This document shows positions 47,600 to 59,525 of a stretch of 64,000 bases of DNA, piece by piece (the stretch's first letter is position 1; each line of letters starts with the position of its first letter). This stretch comes from Ulva prolifera (taxonomy: Eukaryota > Chlorophyta > Ulvophyceae > Ulvales > Ulvaceae). The translations under genes and the position numbers were made by a program. The notes under the pieces were generated by a model. The model was not told the origin of the DNA. It saw only the letters and a program-made list of their open reading frames with translations, and searched no databases. The stretch covers positions 1,858,601 to 1,922,600 of the forward strand of contig CM041199.1 in assembly GCA_023078555.1 (NCBI GenBank), written 5' to 3'.

Positions 47600-49531
47600 A
47601 TACCTATATACAGATCTGTACATCTGTCAAGCTGCGCAGCGAGCCTCCGAGAGGAGGAATGATTCGGAAGAGATTTCCGTGTTCAATACCAACTGCGCTT
47701 GTCTGCACCCGGTAACTTCTTGTGTACATTGTAGAGCAGGGACGGCGATGCGCGCGTGTTTGCGCCAGGAGAGTACTCTGGCACAACCCAGATCAACCCA
47801 CGCGGACGAGGTTTTGCGCTGTGTTTGCTTGAGCTCGGGCCCGTATACTGTTCTGTAACACCCACGTACGGGGCACATGTGTGCACGGAGGCGCACAAGA
47901 GCCACAGATATGTGTTACAGAAGGGTATACGGGGTTGCAGAAAGGTTTGGCATGCGTGTAAAGGTATGCATCCGATCGGGCCTGGTGTGCAGCACTGACT
48001 GCAGTACGGAGTTTCTTCAGGTGCTGGTGGGTCATGGGGCCGTGACCGCATGTAATTACCTGTATTACAATTACTAAAGTAGAGCATTTGGTGCAGTGCA
48101 CATTCAAAGATCATCAGTGTCAACATCCCGCCACAACAAGTTTGGGGCTGGCTACAACCTTGTGTACAGTCCACGGGCAGTCGCACCAGCCCAAGCCTGG
48201 GTCTCAGGTCCCGGGTCCTGTCTGGCCAGGACATGTGTTTTGCAGAGATGAGGACGGCATGGAGTCACATGCAGTCACAGCAGACACAAGAGTACGTCCT
48301 CTAGCAGACAACTACCATTGACTGCTAGTGCCTGCTAGTGACTGGACGCTCATGCATCACAACAACTTCTACTTCTCTTGGGAAACATGTTGCCTCAGAT
48401 ATGCTCAGATATGCTAATGTGATCCAGATCTCGCTTGGCTTGGCTAATCTTTTGTGGCCTACGCCTCACAAAGCAGCACTGCTGACCCCATACTTTACTG
48501 TCATATGCTCGTCCCTCACAGATCTCTTTGGGCAGTAGAGCTCAAGCCACCCAGGCTAACAGCCCGGCGTCTGGGGCCCTGCTTGCACGTGCCTCGGGTC
48601 CTTTGTGCCCGCCAGCCCTGTAGAGGCTGCTCGCAAGGGCCATTCTCTGCAGTGCAGATTGGTTGTGTTGATGACTGAATTTGGCGCCATGCACTGTCAA
48701 GCAGGCCTCCTAGACCTATTTCCAATTGGTCGTCCATACTACTTGTAGTACATCTGTGTTAGTATTACGCAACGGTATCATAGATATGATATCTAGGCTG
48801 TTCTCAGTCTTAATTCATAGCTACAAGTTGTAGGCTTGCTGTTCACCAAACTCCATGGCAATACTATGTCGTATGTGAGTAATTGATTAAGCAATGGACT
48901 TGGCGGGATCCGCTGCTGAACATCAGTTCAACTCAGTTACTAGTAACTGCCAGCTGACCAACCATGCATGACCCATCCCTGATCTGTGATAAGCTTGTGT
49001 CAGAAGCATAGCTTACAGTGCCAGCAGTCACCTTTTACGGGCAACGGCTCAGACAATCCAGGTTTACCCTGCGAGAAAATGAGCATGCATGCTGCATGAA
49101 AGGTCCGTGCGGGGCTAAACTTACATGAGGCACCATGTAAGGCTAGGCCTGCACGACAGATCGATCCCCGGCTGGCCATCAAAGCTCACACATGCAGTGA
49201 GCAGCAGTGTTCCCAGCAGTGTTGGGTCGCTTTGCAGCATTTCACGGCTGCCACCCAAAAAATATACCTGGATAGTCGGAATTGTTCTATGTGATCAGGC
49301 CTGATCACCCAATTGGGTCGGTTGCAACACTGGTTCCCAGTGGGCCTTGCCCTGTGCAGGCCCGCACGGTGGCCACCACCCAGGGAGGGGCCCACTGTGA
49401 TACTAATGCACGACGACGGGGAAACACGTTGAGCACGGCCGTGCCTGTGTGTGCAGGTGACGGCTCCCAGAGCCTGCAGAATTCCTCAAGGCTGGGGCAT
49501 GGAGGGCTGTGATGCTTCACTGCTCAGGCCT

Positions 49532-49558
49532 GGGGGGGGGGGGGGGGGGGGGGGGGGG
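49532..49558. repeat. Run of 27 G
   Basis: A pure homopolymer of 27 G, able to form a G-quadruplex and prone to sequencing error. Confidence 0.95.
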
Positions 49559-49610
49559 CATGTAGGGGTATGCATGGGGCACTTGCATGGCCACATGTGT
49601 ACACTGCGCA

Positions 49611-49657
49611 TGTTCACATCCATGTTCACATCCATGTTCACATCCATGTTCACATCC
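49611..49657. repeat. Four tandem copies of a 12-bp unit
   Basis: TGTTCACATCCA repeats four times, the last copy one base short. No gene overlaps it. Confidence 0.95.
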
Positions 49658-51867
49658 GCGGGACAATGCTATGTAACTATATGTAATTAATTAATTACAA
49701 GCGTTGCGGCGTCCCACACTAGACAATCTCACAGTCCCACACCAGTGCCAGTGCCAGTCCTCCTGATCATGACACATGGCGGAGGCGTGGGGGTGTTTGT
49801 GCCCTAGCTGCGGTGCCACCTGCCACTCTGGCTGTCTCCTCGCAGCACATGGCGGCCGGCCACCCAAAAGAAGCACCCCCGGCAACCCAAAAGAAGCACA
49901 TCTGCATAAACAAGAGCCTCATCCATGTGGGGGTATTGAAACCTGGGCATGAAATCAGGTAGTTTGAGGGACACCTCTGTGGGTGGGACAATGTGGAATA
50001 AAGTGGAATAAAGACAATGTTGATGCGGACCAGCCTAGGCTGACAGTGGCAGCGTGCAGTGGCCTTGCCAGCAGGGTGGGGGGTCTCCAATCTGTCTCCC
50101 TGCCATGCTTGTTAGAATGCATGCATGTCACACCGTGTTTGTGTTGTCACTGGTACAACTGCCACTGGTCATGATGCTGCTTCACTTTGATTGCATGCGG
50201 TGAACTCACTCAGCATGCATTCATTCATTGCTGCCACGGGGTGTGAATGCAAGCAAAGCAGGTGGGGACGTTGTGGACTGGCCTGGCCCCCCTGGGGGCA
50301 GGCTGTGAGGCTTGCATCAACAACATTGACAGTCGGCTCCAGAAGGGATGTGGGATTGAGAGTGATGGCCGCAGGAACTGTTACTTACGCCTGCTCTGGT
50401 GACTGGCCAAGATGCTGCAAAGGTGCCAAGATGCTGGGATCCCAGGCCAAGTCGCGACGGGGGGTGTGGAGATGCTCAGTTGAGACCTAGGACAAACAAG
50501 GCCTAGAAAAGCAGCTGTGGTCCGAATGATGATAGCTGGAGGCCATCATCCACAACTTCGATGACTGGGTGTAAGCAGCATCTTGCATCAGCTCAACAGT
50601 CCCACCTCTAGAGCATCTCTCCCTCAAGTATACATGCGTAATCACTAATGACTAAGTAACTACAAGGACAATCAAACAACGACGACTGCTTTGCACAGCT
50701 GTGTGCAGCTGCTGGTGTTTTCAGACACCGCGTCCCCCATGGTCTGATATTCAACATGGAATGTTCCAGCTCGATTGTGGACTGCCATGCATGCAGTCTC
50801 TGAGCCATAGAATGTACGAGCCCGTGTACATTGATCACAGATAGCAAGTGGTTAAATTGCAGACTTGCTGCGCTGGCTCGCAGTGGCTTTGGTGGGCCAG
50901 CTACAGTTGCTGGGCAACAGTTGCTTGAAGTGGCTACAGCCCTAGGGCCTCCCTGCTTTCACTGCCGTGGCTGTGCTGCACAATTGCCGTGACGGGGCAG
51001 GTGAGTCGGCAGACGAAGTCAAGCACATGATGCAGACAACTGCAGATTGCAGGCTGCATGTGGGATGTGCCATTGAGATCAGCAGCTGGCACGGCAGATC
51101 CAGCTGACCAATACGTGTGTGGTGTGTGAGGCACGATAACCTCTAGATTGACAAGGCCAACTACTTTTAGGATGACAACCGTAATCGGTCATAGCACAGA
51201 TCGCCCCGCACCACACAGTGCAGCACGACGCATGGCAATAACATTCACACACTATTGAACTCAACTTTGAAGCTCGGAAAGTAGACCACTGGTGTACAAA
51301 GTACACGGCACAAGACGCAGGCAGGGGGAGCCGGTGGCTCGTCTTGGGGCTCTTCAGGGTGGACAGAGTGTCTTGAGTGCCATCCCCTGCTGCCGCATGC
51401 ACAGCCCAGGGAGAAAATAATTTTTTGTTCCCTCTCCAACAAAACACTTGCCTGTCTGGGCAGGGCACATCAGGCTGTAGTTTAAAATTCACTTCCCCAA
51501 CCGGCGAGAAACTTGAGTTTCTTGCCGCGGCAGGTTGACGCAGACAATCAGGGAGGTAAAATGTGGGGGGCTGGTCTGAGATGCAGATGCAGGGCTGTTA
51601 CACTCCTGCTGCCACATGAGGCCTGCTTGCTCTACCATCATAGATCTATTGTCTTTGTTGCCCAAGACGGGCGTTGACGCACGATCGCAGCATGCGTGGG
51701 CATCAGGCGTGTACCGTACAAAGCAAGCAAGCACAGCAAGCAAGCAAGCGCCGGCTCTGCCCCACCTTCCAATGCATGCGCACATCCGCAGAGCGGTCAC
51801 AGGCATGTAAACATCATAACGTAGCAAACGCCCCGATGGCATGCCCACCTCCCAGCATCACACAGGG

Positions 51868-51868
<1 letters not shown>

Positions 51869-51928
<60 letters not shown>
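51869..51928. repeat. CA microsatellite, about 30 units
   Basis: A pure (CA)n tract of 60 bp in a stretch without genes. Confidence 0.97.
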
Positions 51929-51930
<2 letters not shown>

Positions 51931-53008
51931 CACATCGGCGCGCGTCCGCATGGCACACATGGGCACACGCAAATTCACACTGTCGCCAAGCGTGAGTGCC
52001 CGCTGAGGGGGATGGGCTTGCCACGCCGCAGGCGCACACTGGCGGCCGGCCGGCGCGCACTCATCTTTCCGATCCGCTCGCCGCAGCGTGCGTGCTTGCG
52101 TGCACCTCCTCTCGCCCCCTCCGCTGGGGCGGCCGCGACGGCGGACAACATACGTCATATTTCCATAAAACCACACATCATGGTCGACCCTCAGGCGGGT
52201 CTCAGCCGCGGCCGGCTCTACTGTTTCATTGTTATTCGAGAGCATTGATTCACCGCGGCCCCACCCCCCTCCCCCCCCCGCTTGGCGCCACACACGGGGG
52301 CCCTGCGGCCGATGCTCACTCCACCACCTCCGCCTCCACATAAGGCGGACTGGCAGCCGGAGCACCAGCTGCCGAACCTAGGCAGCCAACCTAGGCAGTG
52401 CCATGCATGAGTAGCATGCCCAGGTGCCACATCACCAAGCGGCTCCTCCACCCACCCCGAGCCCTTTCTAGCCGCATTGTTGCCGGTGCTGCCGGAGCGA
52501 TGGCCAGCGCACATCGAACAACTCGAAGCGGCAGCTGTGCCGGAGACATTGTTGGCATTATTGTAAATCGCGCCACCTGCGGCGCGGGCGCGGTAAGCTC
52601 CACCCAAAATCCCTTCGCTGGCGGCAGGCCCCGCCCCAGCAGCCGGGGACTCCACCATTTTCGCCCTTCCTTTTCGCCCATCCGTCACCCTCTTCAATCA
52701 CGGGAGAGCGGTCTGTTCTGCATCCCGCAGGCGCCCCCGATCTGTCCCGCTTGCATGCATTGCATGCACAGACTCTCTCCCTCTGGCCGCCTCGCCTCAG
52801 CTCGGCAGCGGGCCCGCCCGCACATCGCTGGGGCTACACCCCGCCCGCGCTCGCCACGTACACCCTCCCGACGACTCTCCCAGACGCACTGCCCTTCTCA
52901 CAGAGCCCCAGGCCTGCGGCAGACGGTCTGCGGTGCTTGCAGCGCGGCCCTCAACGAAGTGGCCAGAGGGGGTCCATTGGCTACAGTTGTAGCTAAAAGC
53001 ACCTGCGG

Positions 53009-56006
53009 TCACTTTGGCTCGCGGCCGTAGGTGAGAAAAGCGAGCAGGCTCTTCGCGATCTCGCCGTCGTCGCTGTGGAGGATGGAGGTGAGGGCGGCGG
53101 CGGCCTCAGGGGTCGACAGCGCGGGGCCCTGGCTGCCGCTCGTCGCGGCCGGGCCCGCGGCCGGGCCCGCGCTCAGCGTGGCCTGTGCTGCGCGTGCTGG
53201 GTCCATCTCCAAGCTCGGGGACACCTGCAGGCCAACAGCAGCGGTGTCGGCGTGCTGTGTGCTGTGTGCTGCGCTCTGGCAGCGTGCATGCACGGCCTAG
53301 TGCCGCTTCGTCGGCGGAGCCCGCGCTTGCAAACGCGTAGCCGGTGCCGGAACCTCGGCGTAGAAGGGTCATGCAGGCGCCTCGAGGTGGTGCTGTGATG
53401 GTGGGGGTGTGGAAGTCTGCTAGCAAAAGCCACGGGGTGTGACATATCGCAGCTTGTGTGCATGGGCTCTTGAAGGACAGCCTGTCTGGCACACGGGGTT
53501 TTGCCATGAGTCTAGCTTGTCAGGCCTGAGTGCTTCTCAGGCCACAGTCAAACCACTGTGTGGCAAAGGTTCACAGGTTCCTGTGGCTTCCATTGCCAGC
53601 CATGACAGCCAGCCATGATGTTCAATGCGAAACAACAGAAGAGACAGCCACATATCTGCATCATCATTATGACCTCCATCATTGATACCACTCCCCTGAC
53701 TGTGTGGACTGCAGCTGACACAGGATGCCTCCAATCAAGTATGAATATGCATGCAATGCTGCCAAGCTGAGGGCTGGTGACAGCTGATGACAGATCAGCA
53801 GCCACCATGCACATCACACAGGAGTACACCTGACTCCGTCAATGTCATGGGTGTTGACCCATCGCAATCTCTCCCAGTCCAGGGATACAGTGCACTGGCA
53901 TCCCCACTGGCATCTGTTTGGGCCATGAGTTGTGCCTGTCTGTGTGATGTGTTCTGGGCTCGTGCCTGTCTGCTCTTTGAACCTCTACAAGCCCCACCTA
54001 TTAGAGCCTAACGGCCGCATTACGGAGCCTTGTGGAGTGTGTCAAGCATAGGGCATTGCATGTTGCGTGTGTGAGCTGGCACCCCAGCAACTTGAAGCAG
54101 GCAGGCAGAGAAGCTGCTAATGAGCTGGCACCCCACCAAGCAGGCAGGTCATGGTCCACCGATTCATTGCAGAGTGAAGTAGAACGCAGGGAGAATCAAG
54201 CAGCAGTGTCACATGAGAACACTAGGCAGTTGCACGCGGCAGGCAATGGACAAGAACACTTGTGAATCACCTTGACAGCAGTGTTCTTTCACTCCCCCAC
54301 GGCCACGCACTCAGCAGTTGCATTCAGCAGTTGCAGCGCACTCTGCCTGGTTTGTCCAGGAGATACATGATCGCATGATATCATGCATCTCTGCGTGCCG
54401 TGCCGTCTCTGCCGTCTGCTGTCAATGGGCCCAGCCAAAGGCAGACTGTCTCAGCATTCGCAGCGCTGCGAGCTGGGGAATAATGTGCTAGGTAGCTAGA
54501 TAGTGAGTGCTGAGCAGGTGCTCTTGAGCTCAGCTGAAGCACATTCCAGAACTGTTCAACACGCCCACGCGCGGTATCTACATCTCGAGACACTAAAGCA
54601 AACAGCGGAAACAGGCTGTGCGGTTTTTTTTTTCGTGTGTGTGGCGCTGCTGCAGTGTGGCTGGATGTGTGGTGCCTGTTCCGAGCAAGCCTCTCATCGG
54701 ATGTTGACTGACCCATTCAATCTTTGCCGTTCTTGACTGACCCATTCAATCTCAGCAACGTGCTATGACGCTGGCTTTGCAATGCAGCATGCATCAGAGC
54801 GGGCTACTCGTTAACGGTTTCGGGTCCGGATCTGCAGACACCTCAAGCCAAACGCTGCAGCGGCGCTGGCACGAGGGCACAAGCTCCCCGTGCGATCCGC
54901 GAGCCTGGATCCTGTTAACAAGCCCCGAGATTATGATCGTCTTGGCGCTGTGCGACGGCGCGGCACAGCCCAGCACCGCGAGCGCTGCGCCGCACACGGC
55001 GCGCTGCAGCTGCATGAAACACCCGACCGCGACCAGTATACCCGCGCGGGTCCTGGGGTACCGGGAAGGACAGCCGGGATGCGCGCTACGTCATGCCGTC
55101 ATGCTCGGTTCGTACAGTACCAGGCGTACGTGGCATCGTGACACAGCGTCAGGGGTCTCTTTAGGCACGCTGGCCGGGATGCCGCAGCCATGAGCAGGCC
55201 CGAAGCGACCCTCGTCGCGTCGCTCGATGATCAAGGGCGTCAGCCGGCAGGCACACCGCGGAGGCGACCCTGTGGCCTTGCGGAGCCAGGGCTGTGCTGC
55301 TAAAGACGTCGTGTTCGACGGCACGACCCGGTGCTGCCGGGCTTTGTTTCTACAAACGAGTGAACGGGTGCTGCCGGAACAGGACTGAAGCATGCGCGCT
55401 GCTGTAGTTTTGTGTGCCTATGCACATCCACATGCGTTGCCCTGCTGGCGGTGATTCGGTTTCAGTGTTTGTTTTCTCCCGCTCACTCTTTTGTAATGCT
55501 GGCGGCGCCACCTGCCTCTGTGACCACGTGTGGCCGTGTGTGTGGCTGTGGATTCGGACGCGATTCTTTTGTCGTGTTTGTCTATGCCCGCGGGATCCCG
55601 TCTACTCTTCTGTATATAGTTCGACGGCTACGGGCCGTAGCCTACGGCGCCTCGAGAACTGCAAGATCACTACCACGCGCGCGCTCTGCCGCGGGCAGTG
55701 CACAACCATAGAACGCACGACTGTCTGTTTGACCCTAGGACGTCAAGACGGATCTCATGACGCGGAGATCATGCAAGATCACGAGGGATCATGGGATATG
55801 CTGAAAGGACGCGCGCAAAGCTTCGGCTTGGTATACGCATAAATGAAATATGTGGATGCATTACAAGGACAAGGTCCCAGTGGCATGTACTGTTACACAA
55901 GAGTGAACGGGAGGAGACAAACACCAACACCGAATCTCACAGAGGCATGTCGTTACAAAAGAGTGAGGACCAACTACCGCAAAAACATTTTCATCTGAAT
56001 CAGCAG

Positions 56007-56049
<43 letters not shown>

Positions 56050-56765
56050 GCCGCACATGGCCACACAAGGTCACAGAGGCAGGTAGCGCATCGCAGGTGG
56101 ATGTGCACACCAGGAGGCGGGGAGGCAGATAGGCGAGGCAGGTAGCACCGCAGGACACCGCACACACCCACGGACACTTTGTGCTTGTGACACACACCCA
56201 CAGGCATGCACCCAGACCCACGCATACGAGGGAAGGTGTGTGGAGGCTCGGGTGCGTGCGGACAGCGTTGACGGGGCGCTGTGTCTGCGCTCTGGGGGGG
56301 GGGGGGGGGGGGGGGGGGGGACGGGGGGGTGGCAGGCAACCGGTGTGCCACAGGATGTGCATTGTGACGGCACACAGGGACAGCACTTCAGCCGCCGGCA
56401 GCAAGATGCCTTTTTTACATAAGCATGTCACCGTCACGCTGCATGAATCCCGGGACATGGCCGCGGACAGGGACCGAATTCACGGGGATCCACCTCACAT
56501 GCAGCTGCACAGGAGGTTAGGGGCGCACCGCAGCTCCGCGAGGGGGTGCCGCGGAGGCAACGTCAGCGGCCTGTGCAAACTCGTTGAGTATGCTGCGGGA
56601 GGTTGCGAGGAGGTCTCGGTGTGCGTCCCCGGCAGACCCGGCGCGGGCCCCGCCCGCCCGCATCGGGGCCGCCTGCCGCTCCATTGCTTGCCGGACCGCC
56701 GCCACCGCCGTTGCAGCTGAGACGTCCCCCGCCTGGATGGTAGACATCGGCAGCTGCGCCATGAA
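53009..56765 (-). CDS. Unidentified protein, two C-terminal exons
   Basis: Exon 56765-56529 (FMAQLPMSTIQAGDVSAA, then AVRQAMERQAAP and RSILNEFAQAADVASA) ends in phase 0 at a GTGCGC donor. Exon 53224-53009 starts in phase 0 after a TGCAG acceptor (VSPSLEMDPARAAQ) and ends with EAAAALTSILHSDDGEIAKS, LLAFLTYGREPK and a stop. Both are Ala-rich and helical with strong GC at third codon positions. The 3.3-kb intron between them carries CA repeats, a G run and LINE tails. Upstream exons are needed, and those at 59.5-61.5 kb are on the same strand, so all may form one gene. I recognise no domain. Confidence 0.5.
54704..54752. repeat. 29-bp tandem duplication
   Basis: The 20-base block starting TTGACTGACCCATT occurs at 54704 and 54733 unchanged. 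It lies within the proposed large intron. Confidence 0.85.
55476..55496 (+). mobile_element. LINE 3'-tail fragment
   Basis: CCCGCTCACTCTTTTGTAA, nearly the same as at 47581, is preceded by GTTTCAGTGTTTGTTTTC. That leader also appears, reversed, beside the copy at 63725. Confidence 0.45.
55861..55972 (-). mobile_element. Cluster of three LINE 3'-tail fragments
   Basis: On the minus strand three ends lie in a row: ..TTGTCCTTGTAA (55861), ..CCCGTTCACTCTTGTGTAA (55893) and ..CTCTTTTGTAA (55953). This suggests repeated insertion of related elements into each other's ends. Confidence 0.45.
56008..56047. repeat. CA microsatellite, about 20 units
   Basis: A pure (CA)n tract next to the LINE-tail cluster, as in the LINE at 45.2 kb and at the window's right end. 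Confidence 0.97.
56294..56320. repeat. Run of 27 G
   Basis: A second 27-base G run, followed by AC and seven more G. It lies in the proposed large intron. Confidence 0.95.
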
Positions 56766-58055
56766 CTGCACAGCCAGGTGTTCCTTTTCGTTTGTTCTGT
56801 TTTTATGTGGAAGCTGATCTGTTGTGGAGCAACACCCACATGGAACCATGCATGGATTTCTGCAGTGACCAACGTGCGAGAAATCCTACGGGCGCAGAAG
56901 GGGGGGGGGTGCGTGTTGTGTTGCTGCAGTGTTGTTGTACATGTGAATGCTGATTCGGAAGAGACGCTTGTGTTGTGTTTGACCCCGTTGGCTCTTCTGT
57001 AACACAGAACATAAAGTAAAGAAAACCAGGTTAAAGTAAAAAAAAAGGTTATCCCACAAAGCTGGGGTGCGCAACAGCTGGGCTGCACACAGTACATTGT
57101 CACCATGGGGGCTCCCCATGTGGGCTCCACAATGCTGAGGCTTTTGACAGCAGTCAGGGCGGAGTTCCGCGGTACGGGCTCTGTAGGAAGATGGGCTCCG
57201 GGCTCCTGCAGTCGGGTTGCTGCAACACTCTCACACTTCATGCCATGCACCTGTGCAACAGACTTATCGGAACTGTGTGTCAGCAGCATGAGCAGGAAGA
57301 GGCCTTCATGACCCACAGGCACACATGATCGTGGAGTGTAGAGAGAGGCAGGGACGTGAAGCAGTCAGCCATAGGCCCTGAAACCACAGCACGGTGTGAG
57401 ATGATGTGACATGATCTGGCTTGTCAGGTGGGCTGACTTTTGGCATGCATGGCTGTGTTTCAAGGCATGCATGCCTGTGTAGGTGTGATGTAGAGCCGGG
57501 AGGGAGTGATGTGCACCAGCCGCCTGTCTCTGGGTATCTCTCGGAGATATGTGCTCTGAAAACATCAGTTTTGCAGCTGTGCTTCCTTGACCACTTACAC
57601 AACACAGCCACAGGCTGCCAAACAGCTGGTGCTGTGGAATCCCCCTGGTTGTTGCTCACCTTCGGTGCTACCTGCCTTGATTGCTTTGTCCGCGTAACAC
57701 AGCTGCAGCCTGTGGCAGCCTTCCCCAGTGGCCTGAAGCTGTCACGAAGCCTCAGGGCCACCGAAAGCGTGTGGTGGGGTTACTCTCATCCCACACTATG
57801 TGCTACCATGTGTGGGATGATGTCATGCACCACCATGTGGGCTCACAAATGCACATGCACATGCACACAGCCTCAGCTCACAACTGCACCCCCTGGTACC
57901 TCCCCTGCAGCTAGACATAGATGTGCTGGAGCTGCCTTACATTGATGATGTGACAGGTGCCTTCAGGTGTGACGGGCACACAACCTGTGGTTTATGCTCC
58001 ATGATGCCTTCGAACTGGCTTCTCTTTGAACTGGCTTCTCTAGCGAATGACTCAG

Positions 58056-58115
58056 TGTGTAAAGTGCAGTGAAGCCAATCTGGATTTGCTGAGCAGTGTT
58101 ATTTAAAGGACATTG
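58056..58115 (-). mobile_element. SINE-like element, old diverged copy
   Basis: GTAAAGTGCAGTGAAG, CAATCTGGATTTGCTGAGCA and AAAGGACATTGACG follow the family order but with many changes. Confidence 0.4.
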
Positions 58116-58831
58116 ACGCATCTGTGGGTACAGGCCTCAGCTCACAGGGGCTCATGCTCCCACCCTGCCACTGCTGCGAGGTGCAGGCCCATTGGGGAGG
58201 ACAATCATACTGGTGTGCTCCAGGGCCACTGCTAGGAACGGCCAATGCTAGGAATGTGACGTGGTTCTGGATTCCTGTGATCAGCAGGTCGCTCCGGCAG
58301 TCACCAATCACTCAGGCAAGCCACAAGACCACCAGCCATCATCACTAGCATGTCGGCAGCCAATACCCTGCCCAGTCACAAGGCCTGAGGCTCAGGCAAT
58401 CGCTCCCGACCGACCAACACAGCACCAACACAGCCTGCGCCATGCGGCTACCTCACTCTTCGTTGCCATCGCAACATGATTAGCTGCCTCAACGTTTGTC
58501 AGCGGATGCTCAGAGCAAGAGAGCAGCGCTACCCCGTGACACAAGCAAGGGAATAGTCAGCAAGGGAATGGTAGTGTCAGACAGCATACATCATGTGTAG
58601 GTGATGCTTGATCTACCCACACCACATTGTGAGGGCCATGCTAGGCTAAGAGCAGGCCGAGCTACAGAGCTGCTTGCTCTGTGGAGCTCAGTAGACCAGC
58701 ATAACCCCTCGATGAGTAACCCTTACCTCACGTCACAATGCCAGCAAATGGCAAGGCAGCACTCACCTGAGGGTTGGGTGAGGGCTGCTCGTGCAAGGAC
58801 TGCTGTCAAGGACTGCTGTCAGAACAACACT

Positions 58832-58860
58832 GGCTCAGTAAACTCAGAGTTACTTTACTG
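58832..58860 (+). mobile_element. SINE-like (TTTAC)n-tail fragment
   Basis: GCTCAGTAAACTCAGAG followed by TTACTTTACT. Only the 3' part of the element is present. Confidence 0.5.
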
Positions 58861-59414
58861 AAACTGTACAACACTGGTGGACACAGGTGCTGCACTGTTG
58901 GCCCTGGCCCAGTGCACTGACTGCCTTGGGGAGCAGCTGCTCCAATGGATACAGCAGAGCATCACACACCAACATCACATCTGCTGCAGGCCACCCGAGT
59001 GCACTGGCGGATACCATGTCAACTGATGAGGACGGGATGCCTGTGCTACTTAAGTTGCAGCATCGCTCGTGTCAGGCGGGTGTGTGTTACAAGGCTAAAG
59101 TGAGTGCTACAAGGAGATGTGTGCGGCACAACAGCCACCCGCACCTGCGGATCTGAGCCCCTCCGACGGTGCAATAGGCCTTCGAGATGCATGGATCTAG
59201 GATGTGGGTTTCAGAGCGGAAGCAAGTGCGCGACCAGGCGAAACTTGAACGGGCATCTGGTCAAAGTGAATACCCAATTGGTGAAATTGAGACTTGGGTG
59301 AAAATGGTCCATGCTCGGTCGGCTGTGTGCGACGGGCTGCATGTGGCGTGCGCGGGCTGCAACCACCGCCAGCGTAGATCACGAGAGTCAAAGGCCTGTG
59401 CGGGGTGGGGTGCT

Positions 59415-59457
59415 GTGGCAATCCAGTGGTATAGCGGCGATATCACTGGATTGCCAC
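59415..59457. mobile_element. Palindromic MITE-like element
   Basis: A perfect 14-bp inverted repeat, GTGGCAATCCAGTG and CACTGGATTGCCAC, flanks a 15-base centre (GTATAGCGGCGATAT). Related copies stand at 43707 and 63275. It has no coding capacity; a foldback DNA element is the simplest reading. Confidence 0.7.
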
Positions 59458-59525
59458 GGGTGCAGGTTCGGCGGAAGATGCGGGGCGGCGTGCGCGCGAC
59501 GATCGCGGTGCTCTTCTGCCTTATT

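Larger units (their letters stand above)
46522..53008. other. Gene-poor, repeat-rich stretch
   Basis: No coding region can be supported in 6.5 kb. It contains LINE-tail fragments (near 47052 and 47581), a 12-bp tandem repeat (49611), a 27-base G run (49532) and a CA microsatellite (51869). Confidence 0.5.
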
